From NCBI GenBank assembly GCA_009926135.1, contig RFPL01000002.1, positions 186,001 to 250,000 of the forward strand: a DNA stretch of 64,000 nucleotides, in the 5' to 3' direction. This document shows, in pieces, positions 10,516 to 20,866 of this stretch. Position 1 is the first letter of the stretch. The number at the start of each line of letters is the position of its first letter. The position numbers and the translations under genes are program-made. The notes under the pieces were generated by a model. The model saw only the letters and a list, made by a program, of their open reading frames with translations, was not told the DNA's origin and made no database searches. This DNA comes from Sphingomonadaceae bacterium (GTDB lineage: Bacteria > Pseudomonadota > Alphaproteobacteria > Sphingomonadales > Sphingomonadaceae).

Positions 10516-11411
10516 GCGCCAGCGCGGTCCTCAACGCCTGGCATGATCATTTGGCCCAGAGCCGCCGCCGCTCCCCGCACACCGTCCGCGCCTATGTCGC
10601 CACGGCCGAACGGCTGATCGAAGCCACCGGCCTGACTGACTGGGCCGCCCTCGCCCGGATCGATGCCAGTGCGCTGCGCCAGCAATTGGCTCGCCGCCGG
10701 GCCGATGGGTTGGGCAATGCGTCAACTGCGCGGGAACTCTCTGCGCTGAAGGGCTTCATCGCCTTCGCTCGTGCCCAGGCCGGCATGGCCGATCCCTCCG
10801 CGCCGCGGATGCGCGGGCCGCGAATCAAGAAGGGCCTCCCGCGCCCCGTTACGCCGGATGAAGCGGTCAACCTCGCCGCCGGGGTCGAAGAGAACGCCGC
10901 AATCGAGTGGATCGGCGCACGCGACCGGGCTGTGCTCCTGTTGCTCTATGGCGCGGGCCTGCGCATCGCCGAGGCACTTTCGCTGACCGGTGCTGCATTG
11001 CCGCTGGGCGAAGTGCTGACTGTCACGGGCAAAGGCGGCAAGCAGCGCGCGGTGCCGATCCTGCCACTCGTCGCCGAGGCGGTAGCGGACTATGCCGGCA
11101 AGTGCCCCTGGCCGCTGGAGCGCGACAAGCCGCTGTTTCGCGGAGCACGCGGCGGTGTGCTTGCCCAAGGTATGGTGCAAAAGGCCATGGCCCGCGCGCG
11201 GACAGCACTGGGACTGCCCGCCACGGCCACGCCGCACGCGTTGCGCCACTCCTTTGCCACCCACCTGCTAAGCGCGGGGGCAGACTTGCGCAGCCTGCAG
11301 GAACTGCTGGGACACGCCAGCCTTGGGTCGACCCAGATCTACACCAAGGTAGATGCCGCGGTGCTGCTGGACGTCTATCGCCATGCTCACCCGCGTGAAC
11401 ACGGCGATTGA
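10512..11411 (+). CDS. xerC: tyrosine recombinase XerC
   Basis: Site-specific recombinase that resolves chromosome dimers at dif together with XerD and FtsK. 299 aa. The N-terminal SAM-like DNA-binding domain (SPHTVRAYVATAERLI) is followed by the catalytic domain with Arg (GAGLRIAEALSL), Lys (GKGGKQRAVPI), HxLRH (HALRHSFATHLL), His (LLGHASLGSTQIYT) and the Tyr nucleophile in QIYT. ATGA overlap with hemW. XerC is preferred over XerD from general similarity; the two are close paralogues. No mobile-element context surrounds it. Confidence 0.9.
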   Translation: MSASAVLNAWHDHLAQSRRRSPHTVRAYVATAERLIEATGLTDWAALARIDASALRQQLARRRADGLGNASTARELSALKGFIAFARAQAGMADPSAPRMRGPRIKKGLPRPVTPDEAVNLAAGVEENAAIEWIGARDRAVLLLLYGAGLRIAEALSLTGAALPLGEVLTVTGKGGKQRAVPILPLVAEAVADYAGKCPWPLERDKPLFRGARGGVLAQGMVQKAMARARTALGLPATATPHALRHSFATHLLSAGADLRSLQELLGHASLGSTQIYTKVDAAVLLDVYRHAHPREHGD

Positions 11412-11420
11412 GTGAGCGCC

Positions 11421-11882
11421 TCAATGGTGGTGTTCAGAATGCTCCACCAGTTCGGCGTTAACCGGCCCTTCAAAAGCAATAAACAGCAGGCAGGGCTTCT
11501 TGCTTTGACAGGTTGCAACGTGCGGAGATCCAGCAGGGCCATAAGCATAGTTCGTGGGATTGAGGATCGCGGCTGGCGCTCCGTCGTACTTGACCATCAA
11601 GCGCCCAGTCAGCAGAATCATGCGCTCCGCTGAACTGTGCTTGTGTCTGGGCAAGGTCGTCTGCGGGCCAATGCGCAAGACCACATCGCAATTCGGCTTG
11701 GCCGGATCGCCCTGCAAGACAGTCATGGCGCAGGCCCCCGGAAAGATCGGCGGGCAAGCGCCCCATTGCACTCCGGGGCCCGAAACATCGATTGCCAGCG
11801 GGGCAACCGGCGCTTGCGCCACACCTGGTGCCGCCACTGCCCAAGCGAGTGCAACAAGCGGGATCATCGTCAATCTACTCAT
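11421..11882 (-). CDS. secreted cupin-domain protein
   Basis: A 153-aa protein with a Sec signal peptide (MSRLTMIPLVALAWAVAAPGVAQA) followed by a single cupin domain. RHKHSSAERMILLTGRLMVKYDG carries the metal-ligand histidine pattern of cupins. I chose ATG 11882, which has AAGGAG 8 nt upstream; the longer track ORF is not supported. The tail ends VEHSEHHH, a possible metal-binding stretch. Two cysteine pairs (ACPPIFPGAC, TCQSKKPC) could form periplasmic disulphides. Function unknown; a small periplasmic metal-dependent enzyme or sensor is plausible. Confidence 0.8.
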   Translation of the reverse strand: MSRLTMIPLVALAWAVAAPGVAQAPVAPLAIDVSGPGVQWGACPPIFPGACAMTVLQGDPAKPNCDVVLRIGPQTTLPRHKHSSAERMILLTGRLMVKYDGAPAAILNPTNYAYGPAGSPHVATCQSKKPCLLFIAFEGPVNAELVEHSEHHH

Positions 11883-11982
11883 CTGCAGAGCTCCTTGGCG
11901 ACCCATGCCGGAGCAATTTGCCCGGTGTAATCTGCTAAGCTCTTTGCCGGGGATGTTCCACAGCAATCGCGTCGCCAGACTG

Positions 11983-12582
11983 CTACCCCTTCGGCCGCCA
12001 GGTCAGCACCCGCCAGAGATAGGTCAGCGCAATTAACGCGAACACACCATTCGAAAGCGGCCCAAGCCAGGCTTCAACCTCGCCGAACTGCGAACCCAGG
12101 AAATAGCCGGCCCCGGCCAGGGCCGCACTCCATCCCAGGGTGCCGATGGTCGAGAAGATCAGGAACCGCCCTAGAGATAGCTTGAACAGTCCGGCGGGAA
12201 CCGAAATCAGCGAACGCAGCGTGGGGATCATCCGCGCTACCAGCACGATGATCGCGCCGTGCCGGTCGAACAGCCGCTCACCGCGCTCAACCTCGTCCCA
12301 GTCGAGCGTCAGCCACCGGCTATACTTGTCGATGAACACGTGCATCCGCGCTTCCCCGAACTTGATCGCCAGCCAGTACCAGAACCAGTTGCCCATCATG
12401 GCACCGGCGGTCCCAGCCAGAATGGTCCCTTCCAGCGTCATGTTGCCGCGCGCAGCAGAGACGCCGGCCACGGTCATGATCACTTCCGATGGCACCGGCG
12501 GAAACACCGTTTCGAGCAGCATCAACAAGGCGACGCCCCAGTAGCCGGCCCATTCGACCAGCTGGATGATCCAGTCTTCCAT
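11983..12582 (-). CDS. DedA family membrane protein
   Basis: Polytopic inner-membrane protein of the DedA/SNARE-associated (VTT) family, which includes undecaprenyl-phosphate and phospholipid flippases. 199 aa. Family features: an amphipathic N-terminal stretch, ETVFPPVPSEVIM, and the re-entrant loop arginines in FDRHGAIIVLVARMIPTLRSLISVPAG. Starts 6 nt after the gshB stop in the same direction, so it is probably the last gene of the rsmI-yraN-gshB-dedA run. Confidence 0.93.
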   Translation of the reverse strand: MEDWIIQLVEWAGYWGVALLMLLETVFPPVPSEVIMTVAGVSAARGNMTLEGTILAGTAGAMMGNWFWYWLAIKFGEARMHVFIDKYSRWLTLDWDEVERGERLFDRHGAIIVLVARMIPTLRSLISVPAGLFKLSLGRFLIFSTIGTLGWSAALAGAGYFLGSQFGEVEAWLGPLSNGVFALIALTYLWRVLTWRPKG

Positions 12583-12588
12583 GATGGT

Positions 12589-13554
12589 CTAACCCGCTGT
12601 GCGCGCCGCCAGTCGGGCCTCGATGGCATCCCAGATCTTGCCCGGCGTATCGGTACCATTGAAGCGGTCGATCGCCAGGATGCCGGTGGGCGAAGTGACG
12701 TTGATTTCGGTCAGCCACTGGCCGCCGATCACATCGATCCCGACGAAGATCAGGCCCAGACGCTTGAGCTCCGGCCCCATCGCGGCGCAGATTTCCAGTT
12801 CCCGGGCCGTTAGCTCGGTTGCCTCGGCGCTGCCGCCAACGGCCAGGTTGGAGCGGAACTCGCCCTCGCCAGGCTTGCGGTTGATCGCGCCGGCCACTTC
12901 GCCGTCGATCAGCACGATCCGCTTGTCGCCCTGAGCCACTTCAGGAAGGAACGGCTGGACCATGTGCGGTTCGGGCCAGGTCTGGTTGAACACCTCGAAC
13001 AGCGCGGAAAGATTGTCACCCTCGGCTGGCACGCGGAAGATCGCCTTGCCGCCGTTGCCGTGGATCGGCTTGACGACGACGGCGCCATGCTGCGCCTGGA
13101 ACGCCTTCACTTCATCGACCGAGCGGGTCACCAGCGTCGGCGGCATGAAGCGGCGATAGTCCAGCACCATGACCTTTTCGGGCGCATTGCGGACCGAACG
13201 CGGATTGTTGACCACCAGTGTCTCATGCTCGATCCGTTCGAGCAGGTGCGTGGCAGTGATATAGCCCATGTGGAACGGCGGATCCTGACGCATCAACACC
13301 ACGTCGATATCACGGCCCAGGTCGAGCCGGACGGGATCACCCTTCGTGAAATGGTCGCCGGGCACGCGTTGCACCGTTACCGGATGGGCAACCGCCGTCA
13401 GCCGGTCATCAGCGTCGAGCGTCAAGGCGTTGACGTCGTAATGCCAAACCCGATGACCCCGTATCTGGGCGGCCAGCATCAGCGCAAAGCTGGAATCGCC
13501 GTTGATATTGATCGTTTCGATTGGGTCCATCTGGACCGCGACACGCAGGGTCAT
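12589..13554 (-). CDS. gshB: glutathione synthetase
   Basis: ATP-grasp enzyme joining gamma-glutamylcysteine and glycine. 321 aa. DPIETININGDSSFALML at the N-terminus and RQDPPFHMGYITATHLLE are GshB hallmarks. The ATP-grasp blocks VVVKPIHGNGGKAIFRV, GDKRIVLIDGEVAGAINRKP and GQWLTEINVTSPTGI are intact. Located 9 nt downstream of yraN and 6 nt before dedA. The placement directly after rsmI-yraN recurs in sphingomonads as far as I recall. Confidence 0.97.
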   Translation of the reverse strand: MTLRVAVQMDPIETININGDSSFALMLAAQIRGHRVWHYDVNALTLDADDRLTAVAHPVTVQRVPGDHFTKGDPVRLDLGRDIDVVLMRQDPPFHMGYITATHLLERIEHETLVVNNPRSVRNAPEKVMVLDYRRFMPPTLVTRSVDEVKAFQAQHGAVVVKPIHGNGGKAIFRVPAEGDNLSALFEVFNQTWPEPHMVQPFLPEVAQGDKRIVLIDGEVAGAINRKPGEGEFRSNLAVGGSAEATELTARELEICAAMGPELKRLGLIFVGIDVIGGQWLTEINVTSPTGILAIDRFNGTDTPGKIWDAIEARLAARTAG

Positions 13555-13563
13555 GCAATTTCC

Positions 13564-13917
13564 TCAAGGCGCCAAGGCATTCTCCAGATGGCGCGGGAAG
13601 CGCCAAGGCGCAAGCAGGAGTACGTCGATCCGGACGATATCGTTCGCCCCAGCATGGCGATGAGCAACCGCCTCGGCCGCCGCCGCAACGCGCCGCAACC
13701 GCCAGGGATCAATCGCCTGCTCCAGCAATTCGGCGGAACGACGCCACTTCACCTCGACAAAGATCACGGTCCGGCCGCGCCGGGCAATTATATCAATTTC
13801 GCCGCGCGGGGTCTTCAGGCGCCGGGCAAGGATGCGCCACCCCGTAAGGCGGAGGTACCAGGCCGCGAGCGCTTCGCCGCGCCGCCCCTGCGCCTCGCGC
13901 CGGGCCCGCTGGTTCAT
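13564..13917 (-). CDS. YraN family endonuclease-like protein (UPF0102)
   Basis: 117-aa protein of the UPF0102/YraN family with a restriction-endonuclease-like fold. The active-site pattern is visible as GEIDIIARRGRTVIFVEVKWR (D...ExK). N-terminal RRGEALAAWYLRLTGWRILARR is typical. The biological role is poorly known. It overlaps the rsmI stop by 4 nt, reproducing the rsmI-(lpoA)-yraN neighbourhood of many proteobacteria. Confidence 0.93.
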   Translation of the reverse strand: MNQRARREAQGRRGEALAAWYLRLTGWRILARRLKTPRGEIDIIARRGRTVIFVEVKWRRSAELLEQAIDPWRLRRVAAAAEAVAHRHAGANDIVRIDVLLLAPWRFPRHLENALAP

Positions 13918-14741
13918 TTGAGCTCCATCGCCCGGGTATAAAGCACCTTGCGATCAAGCCCGGTAGCCTTGGCTACGGCGGCGACCGCCTGTGATGCCTT
14001 GTCCGTTGCCAGCGCGGCGCGCAGCAGGGCGTCGACATCATGCTCCACCGCTGGCGCATCGCCCGGCGGGGCGATCACCAGCACAATTTCGCCTCTGGGC
14101 GGGCTGGCCGAGTAGTGCGTGATCAGCTCTGCCGGAGAGCCGGTGCGGCATTCCTCGAACCGCTTGGTCAATTCGCGCGCCACGGCCACTTCGCGCCCGG
14201 CAAGCTCCTCGCCAATCGCGGTCAGGGCATCGGTCAAGCGGGGCGATGTTTCATAAAACACCAGCGTCGCATTGACGGCCCCCAGTTCGCGCAGCACATC
14301 GCGCCGCGCCTTGTCCTTGTTGGGCAGGAAGCCCGCGAACAAGAAGCGGTCGCTGGGTAGGCCCGCCAGGGTCAGCGCCATGATCGCCGCGCTTGGACCA
14401 GGCAGGCTGAACACCGCCACGCCGCGTTCCCGCGCCGCGCGAACCAGCTTGAACCCGGGATCCGAAATCAAGGGTGTGCCCGCATCACTGACCAGCGCGA
14501 CCGGCTGTTCGGCCGCCATCGCCAGGATGTGATCCCGTGTCGCTTCGCTGGCGTGATCATCGTAGCGGATCAGCCGCTGTTTTATTTCGAGGTGATGCAA
14601 CAATTTGCCGGTGACCCGGGTATCCTCACAGGCTACCGCAGCCACGCCACGCAACGTCGTTATGGCCCGCAGGGTGATATCACCCAGATTGCCAATCGGC
14701 GTAGCGACAATGTAAAGTCCAGGAGAAAGCGGCGCGTCCAT
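13914..14741 (-). CDS. rsmI: 16S rRNA (cytidine-1402-2'-O)-methyltransferase
   Basis: SAM-dependent methyltransferase of 16S rRNA C1402. 275 aa. The tetrapyrrole-methylase fold motifs are clear: LYIVATPIGNLGDITLRA at the N-terminus, CEDTRVTGKLLHHL, ALVSDAGTPLISDPGFKLV, and LPGPSAAIMAL. It is transcribed divergently from the LpoA-like lipoprotein gene with only 38 nt between the start codons, so their promoters must overlap. Confidence 0.97.
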   Translation of the reverse strand: MDAPLSPGLYIVATPIGNLGDITLRAITTLRGVAAVACEDTRVTGKLLHHLEIKQRLIRYDDHASEATRDHILAMAAEQPVALVSDAGTPLISDPGFKLVRAARERGVAVFSLPGPSAAIMALTLAGLPSDRFLFAGFLPNKDKARRDVLRELGAVNATLVFYETSPRLTDALTAIGEELAGREVAVARELTKRFEECRTGSPAELITHYSASPPRGEIVLVIAPPGDAPAVEHDVDALLRAALATDKASQAVAAVAKATGLDRKVLYTRAMELK

Positions 14742-14779
14742 AACCGGTTAATGGACCGCCTCGAAGGGAGCGGCAAGGT

Positions 14780-15925
14780 ATGACCTTCAATCGGCGCAAC
14801 GTCGTCATGATCGGCGCCATCGTGCTGCTGGCTGGCTGCAAGGTCATCCCCAAGGGCGTTCCGACCCCCACCCCGCCGCCGGAGGACCGCCCGACCGATG
14901 CCCTGCCGGCGGATCAGCTGCGCCACCGCGTCGCCCTGCTGGTGCCGATGAGCGGGCCGAATGCCGATGTCGGCCAGTCGATCGCCAATGCCACGACCAT
15001 GGCGCTGCTCGATACCAATGCGCAGAACCTGCGGATCACAACCTACGACACCTCGGCCGGCTCTGCCGCTGCTGCCACCAAGGCGATCCAGGATGGCAAC
15101 AAGCTGATCCTGGGCCCGGTGCAGGGCGACGAGGTTCCGACTGTTGCCACGGTGGCGCGCGCGGCGCGGATTCCGCTGATCTCCTATGCGGGCGACACCG
15201 GGGCCGGGTCCCGCGATGTCTTCGCCATGGGTACGGCCCCGGTCAATTCGATTGGCCGCACGGTTGCCTTCGCCAGGAGCCGAGGGATTGCCCGGTTCGC
15301 ACTGCTGGTTCCCAATGGCGATTATGGCGCGCGGGTTCGCGTGGCTTACGATCAAGCCGTCAAGGTGACCGGCGGAAACCTGGTGGCGGCGGAATCCTAT
15401 GACCGCTCAAACCCTTCGATCGTCAGTGCGGCGCGGCGCCTGCGGACGCGGGGCGGGTTTGATGCCGTGCTGATTGCCGATGGCGCGCGCTTTGCCGCGC
15501 TGGCCGCACCGCAGCTCAAGACTCCCGGCGCGGCAAGCCCGCGGATCCTGGGAACCGAACTGTGGAGCGGAGAAAGCGTGATCAGCTCTACACCGGCCCT
15601 GCGCGGCGCGTGGTTCTCGGCGATTGCCGACACGCGCTTCAAGACCTTTGCCGACAGCTATCAGAGCCGCTTCGGCTCCAAACCTTTCCGCGTGGCCACC
15701 CAGGGCTATGACTCTGTTCTGCTGACGATCCGGATCGCGCGCGATTGGCGCCCCGGCACCCCCTTCCCCACCGCACGGCTGGCCGATGCGGGCGGTTTCC
15801 TGGGCCTGGACGGAGCTTTCCGCTTTGCCCCGTCGGGCCAGATCGAGCGGGCGCTGGAAGTGCGCGAGGCGCGGGCCGGCAACATTGCGGTGGTCAGTCC
15901 GGCGCCAGACAAGTTCGCGAACTGA
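14780..15925 (+). CDS. LpoA-like penicillin-binding protein activator (periplasmic-binding-fold lipoprotein)
   Basis: 381-aa lipoprotein with a lipobox (VLLAGC, Cys about residue 20), a proline-rich linker and a type I periplasmic-binding-protein fold (RVALLVPMSGPNADVGQSIANA, LILGPVQGDEVPTVATVA, SRGIARFALLVPNGDYGARV). In gammaproteobacteria LpoA activates PBP1a and sits beside rsmI and yraN, as this gene does, although divergently here. Compared with enteric LpoA the N-terminal TPR-like domain is missing. A role in murein synthesis is inferred from neighbourhood and family. Good SD (GAAGGGAG) before ATG 14780. Confidence 0.82.
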   Translation: MTFNRRNVVMIGAIVLLAGCKVIPKGVPTPTPPPEDRPTDALPADQLRHRVALLVPMSGPNADVGQSIANATTMALLDTNAQNLRITTYDTSAGSAAAATKAIQDGNKLILGPVQGDEVPTVATVARAARIPLISYAGDTGAGSRDVFAMGTAPVNSIGRTVAFARSRGIARFALLVPNGDYGARVRVAYDQAVKVTGGNLVAAESYDRSNPSIVSAARRLRTRGGFDAVLIADGARFAALAAPQLKTPGAASPRILGTELWSGESVISSTPALRGAWFSAIADTRFKTFADSYQSRFGSKPFRVATQGYDSVLLTIRIARDWRPGTPFPTARLADAGGFLGLDGAFRFAPSGQIERALEVREARAGNIAVVSPAPDKFAN

Positions 15926-15956
15926 CCGCTCCGGATAGGAAAACCCCCACCACCGC

Positions 15957-15986
15957 CTTGCTTAGCGGAATCCACGCGTTCTATAG
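15957..15986 (+). promoter_or_regulatory. predicted parE promoter with leaderless start
   Basis: CTTGCT, 18 nt, CTATAG. The transcription start would fall about 15993, within two bases of the parE ATG at 15995, and no Shine-Dalgarno sequence precedes that ATG. Confidence 0.5.
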
Positions 15987-15994
15987 CCGCGCGC

Positions 15995-17992
<1,998 letters not shown>

Positions 17993-17996
17993 TCGG

Positions 17997-18935
17997 TCAG
18001 CCCGCGGTCCTCAAGCGCATTTCGCAGCGCAGACCCTGCGGAGCGAAAATGACATTGGATGGCCCAAGCACCGGGTGCGCAAGCAGAGCGCTCCCCAGCC
18101 CCTCGTGCGCAGGAGGAACGACCGGTGGGCCGCCATCTTCCTGCCAGCGCAGCCCAGCGCCATGACCGCTATCGGTAATCAGCTCAATCGTGACAGAGCC
18201 ATCCGGCACCGAAAATGCGCCATATTTGACCGCGTTTGTGCACAGTTCATGGATCGCCAGCACCAGCGGAATACAGCTATCAGCGGGTAGCATCGCGCTC
18301 GGCCCTGCGATCCGGATCCGGTCCTCGTGAATGAACGGCCGGCACGCCTGATCAACCGTTTCGCGCAGGTCGCACAGCTCTCCCCCTTGCCGCGACAGCA
18401 GCTCCAGCCCACCCGCCAAGGCAGACATCCGCTTGGAAAAGACAGCCGAAAAGTTCGTCGGCTCGGCATCAAAGGTAAGTGCCGCCAGTGAATTGACGAC
18501 CGTCAGCGAGTTGCGCACCCGGTGCAGCAGTTCCTGGTTGAGGTATTCCGCCCGGTCGGTTGCGGTCTGCAGTCTGGCAACTGTGGTGCGCAGCGCCTGG
18601 GCAATCGCCACCAGCAAGCCGCAAGACACCATGAACAGAGCCAGCATCGCGGCGCTTTTCCAGTTCTCTGTGGCCCCGAACGAGTGGTCAAGGAACACCA
18701 CGTTCACAGCGGTTATCGCCACAAACATGCTCGCCACACCGGCGCGCCATCCGGCCAGCAGCGTGCAGATGACGATGGCCGGATAATAGGTGACGAAAGG
18801 AACCAGATCAGCCGCCGATCCCAGCATCCAGCGCACGGCTGTGGCGATGCCGATCGTGACAGAAACTACGGCAATGCTGTTGCTAACACCGGGCGGGCGC
18901 AGCAGTCTCGCTCGAACGACGTCTAGCCGCACCAT
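17997..18935 (-). CDS. membrane sensor histidine kinase, HWE family
   Basis: 312-aa kinase. The N-terminal third holds about four membrane segments in a DUF4118-like arrangement (LVPFVTYYPAIVICTLLAGWRAGVAS). The dimerisation/phosphoacceptor region with HRVRNSLTVVNSLAALTF follows, then an HWE/HisKA_2 ATPase domain (LAIHELCTNAVKYGAFS, then WQEDGGPPV). I use ATG 18935, with GGGGAGG 7 nt upstream, instead of the longer track ORF. HWE kinases in alphaproteobacteria often feed PhyR/EcfG general-stress or light-response pathways; no response regulator lies nearby, so the partner is unknown. Confidence 0.87.
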   Translation of the reverse strand: MVRLDVVRARLLRPPGVSNSIAVVSVTIGIATAVRWMLGSAADLVPFVTYYPAIVICTLLAGWRAGVASMFVAITAVNVVFLDHSFGATENWKSAAMLALFMVSCGLLVAIAQALRTTVARLQTATDRAEYLNQELLHRVRNSLTVVNSLAALTFDAEPTNFSAVFSKRMSALAGGLELLSRQGGELCDLRETVDQACRPFIHEDRIRIAGPSAMLPADSCIPLVLAIHELCTNAVKYGAFSVPDGSVTIELITDSGHGAGLRWQEDGGPPVVPPAHEGLGSALLAHPVLGPSNVIFAPQGLRCEMRLRTAG

Positions 18936-19069
18936 ACTGGCCTCCCCAACAGCGTGGAGATACCGCCTGGATGCATGACCTGGCAATCACTTTGACGGCT
19001 ATCGACACGCTGATTTGGGCGAAGCAGGGGGCGACCTGCGCGAACGATGTGAGCCCCCCATTTTTGTTG

Positions 19070-19098
19070 CTTGCCTCACCCTGCTGGTCTGCCTATCG
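19070..19098 (+). promoter_or_regulatory. predicted moxR operon promoter
   Basis: CTTGCC, exactly 17 nt, CTATCG. The start is expected near 19105. The -10 overlaps the inverted repeat at 19095-19112. Confidence 0.45.
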
Positions 19099-19112
19099 TT
19101 TAACCGAACGAT
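19095..19112. promoter_or_regulatory. candidate operator ATCGTT-N6-AACGAT
   Basis: A perfect 6-bp inverted repeat with 6-nt spacer, covering the predicted -10 and transcription start of the moxR gene. The size and symmetry suit a TetR-like dimer. The regulator is unknown. Confidence 0.45.
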
Positions 19113-19136
19113 TAATGACCGGGGATGACCAGTTCC

Positions 19137-19982
19137 ATGCAGCGCTTCGAAGGTACTTCCAATTACGTCGCCACCGATGACCTCAAGGTCGCGGTCAATG
19201 CTGCGGTGCTGCTGCGCCGTCCGCTGCTGGTGAAGGGTGAACCGGGCACCGGCAAGACCGTGCTGGCCCACGAAATCGCCAAGGCCGTGAATGCCCCGCT
19301 GATCGAGTGGAACATCAAGTCAACCACCAAGGCCCAGCAGGGACTTTACGAGTACGACGCCGTGGCCCGCCTGCGCGATGGCCAGCTGGGTGACGAGCGG
19401 GTTCACGACATCGCCAACTACATCAAGAAGGGCAAGCTGTGGGAGGCCTTCACCTCGTCCCAGCTCCCCGTGCTGCTGATCGACGAGATCGACAAGGCCG
19501 ACATCGAGTTTCCGAACGACCTTCTCCAGGAACTCGACCGGATGAGCTTCGACGTTTACGAAACGAAGGAGCGGATCGCGGCGCAGGAACGCCCGATCGT
19601 CGTGATCACCTCGAACAACGAGAAGGAACTGCCCGACGCCTTCCTGCGCCGCTGCTTCTTCCACTACATCAAGTTCCCCGATCGCGAGACGATGCAGGCG
19701 ATCATCGACGTCCACTTCCCCGGCATCCAGAAGACCCTTGTCTCCAAGGCGATGGAAATCTTCTACGAAGTCCGCGAAGTGCCAGGCCTCAAGAAGAAGC
19801 CGAGCACCAGCGAACTGCTCGACTGGCTCAAGCTGCTGCTGAACGAGGACATGCCGCTCGACGTGCTGCAGAACCGCGATCCGGCCAAGGCAATCCCGCC
19901 GCTTCACGGCGCGCTGCTCAAGAACGAGCAGGACGTGATGCTGTTCGAACGCCTTGCCTTCATGGCCCGCCGCCAGAGCTGA
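19137..19982 (+). CDS. MoxR-family AAA+ ATPase
   Basis: AAA+ ATPase of the MoxR group, chaperone-like proteins that act with VWA-domain partners. Walker A GEPGTGKTVLA, Walker B LLIDEIDKAD, sensor 1 VVITSNNEKELPDAFLRRC. ATG 19137 (MQRFEGTSNYVA) gives 281 aa and has GGGGA about 11 nt upstream. The track start ATG 19125 has that GGGG immediately abutting it and is less likely. Head of a three-gene run with a DUF817 membrane protein and a CoxE-like VWA protein. Confidence 0.92.
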   Translation: MQRFEGTSNYVATDDLKVAVNAAVLLRRPLLVKGEPGTGKTVLAHEIAKAVNAPLIEWNIKSTTKAQQGLYEYDAVARLRDGQLGDERVHDIANYIKKGKLWEAFTSSQLPVLLIDEIDKADIEFPNDLLQELDRMSFDVYETKERIAAQERPIVVITSNNEKELPDAFLRRCFFHYIKFPDRETMQAIIDVHFPGIQKTLVSKAMEIFYEVREVPGLKKKPSTSELLDWLKLLLNEDMPLDVLQNRDPAKAIPPLHGALLKNEQDVMLFERLAFMARRQS

Positions 19983-19992
19983 TCCGGGATCA

Positions 19993-20862
19993 ATGAGCCA
20001 GCCGCCTGACCGGACGGAGCACACGCGCTTCGCCGCCGTTCGCGCGCGGCTGGAAGCGTATGAGCCTCGTCCCGGCTGGCAAGCGTGGGTTTTTGAATTT
20101 CTGCTGTTCGGGTTCAAGCAAGGCTGGGCCTGCCTGTTCGGTGGGTTGATGCTGGCCCTGCTGCTCGGGACGCATCTGTTCTACCCACTCGATGCCCCAG
20201 TGGCGCGCTATGATTTCCTGACGCTGGGCGCTCTTGCGATCCAGGCCGGGATGCTCGCCTTTCGGCTGGAAACGCTTGAGGAGGCCAAGGTTATCCTGGC
20301 CTTTCACCTGGTGGGCACCGTGATGGAGCTGTTCAAGACCCATTTTGGATCTTGGCTTTACCCAGAGCCCAGCCTGTTGCGGATCGGCGGCGTGCCGCTG
20401 TTTTCAGGTTTCATGTACGCGGCGGTAGGCAGCTATCTCGCCAGGGTCAGCCGGATCTTCGACTTCAGGTTTTCGCATTACCCCAATCCGCTGCTGGCCG
20501 GATTTCTTGCCGTGGCGATCTACGTCAACTTCTTTGCCCACCACTGGCTCCCCGACCTCCGCCTCGCACTGTTTGCGGCGTTGGGTCTGCTGTTCTTGCG
20601 GACGCGGGTGTGGTTTCGCGTCTGGCGCGAGGATCGCTGGATGCCGCTGCTGCTCGGCTGGCTGCTGGTCGCGCTGTTTATCTGGTTTGCCGAAAACATT
20701 GGCACCTACAGCCGCGCCTGGCTGTACCCCAGCCAGCGGCTGGGCTGGGCGATGGTTAGCCCGGCCAAGCTCGGAGCTTGGTATCTTCTGATGTATATCT
20801 CGTTCATTCTCGTCGCAGCGGTGCGCCAACCGCTCAGCTACGTGAGACCGGAAAAGGCCTGA
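19993..20862 (+). CDS. DUF817 family integral membrane protein
   Basis: 289-aa polytopic membrane protein with about eight hydrophobic segments (CLFGGLMLALLLG, LALFAALGLLFL, LLLGWLLVALFIWFAENIGTY). It matches the DUF817 family, which has no assigned function. Start ATG 19993 (MSQPPDRTEHTRF), 10 nt after the moxR stop; the track start lies inside moxR. Its position between a MoxR ATPase and its VWA partner suggests co-expression, which is unusual because moxR and VWA genes are normally adjacent. Confidence 0.85.
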   Translation: MSQPPDRTEHTRFAAVRARLEAYEPRPGWQAWVFEFLLFGFKQGWACLFGGLMLALLLGTHLFYPLDAPVARYDFLTLGALAIQAGMLAFRLETLEEAKVILAFHLVGTVMELFKTHFGSWLYPEPSLLRIGGVPLFSGFMYAAVGSYLARVSRIFDFRFSHYPNPLLAGFLAVAIYVNFFAHHWLPDLRLALFAALGLLFLRTRVWFRVWREDRWMPLLLGWLLVALFIWFAENIGTYSRAWLYPSQRLGWAMVSPAKLGAWYLLMYISFILVAAVRQPLSYVRPEKA

Positions 20863-20866
20863 TCCG

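Noticed and set aside
10512-11411. Integrase of a mobile element
   Set aside because: The tyrosine recombinase is embedded in a coupled housekeeping run with no att repeats or cargo genes, so XerC is the better call.
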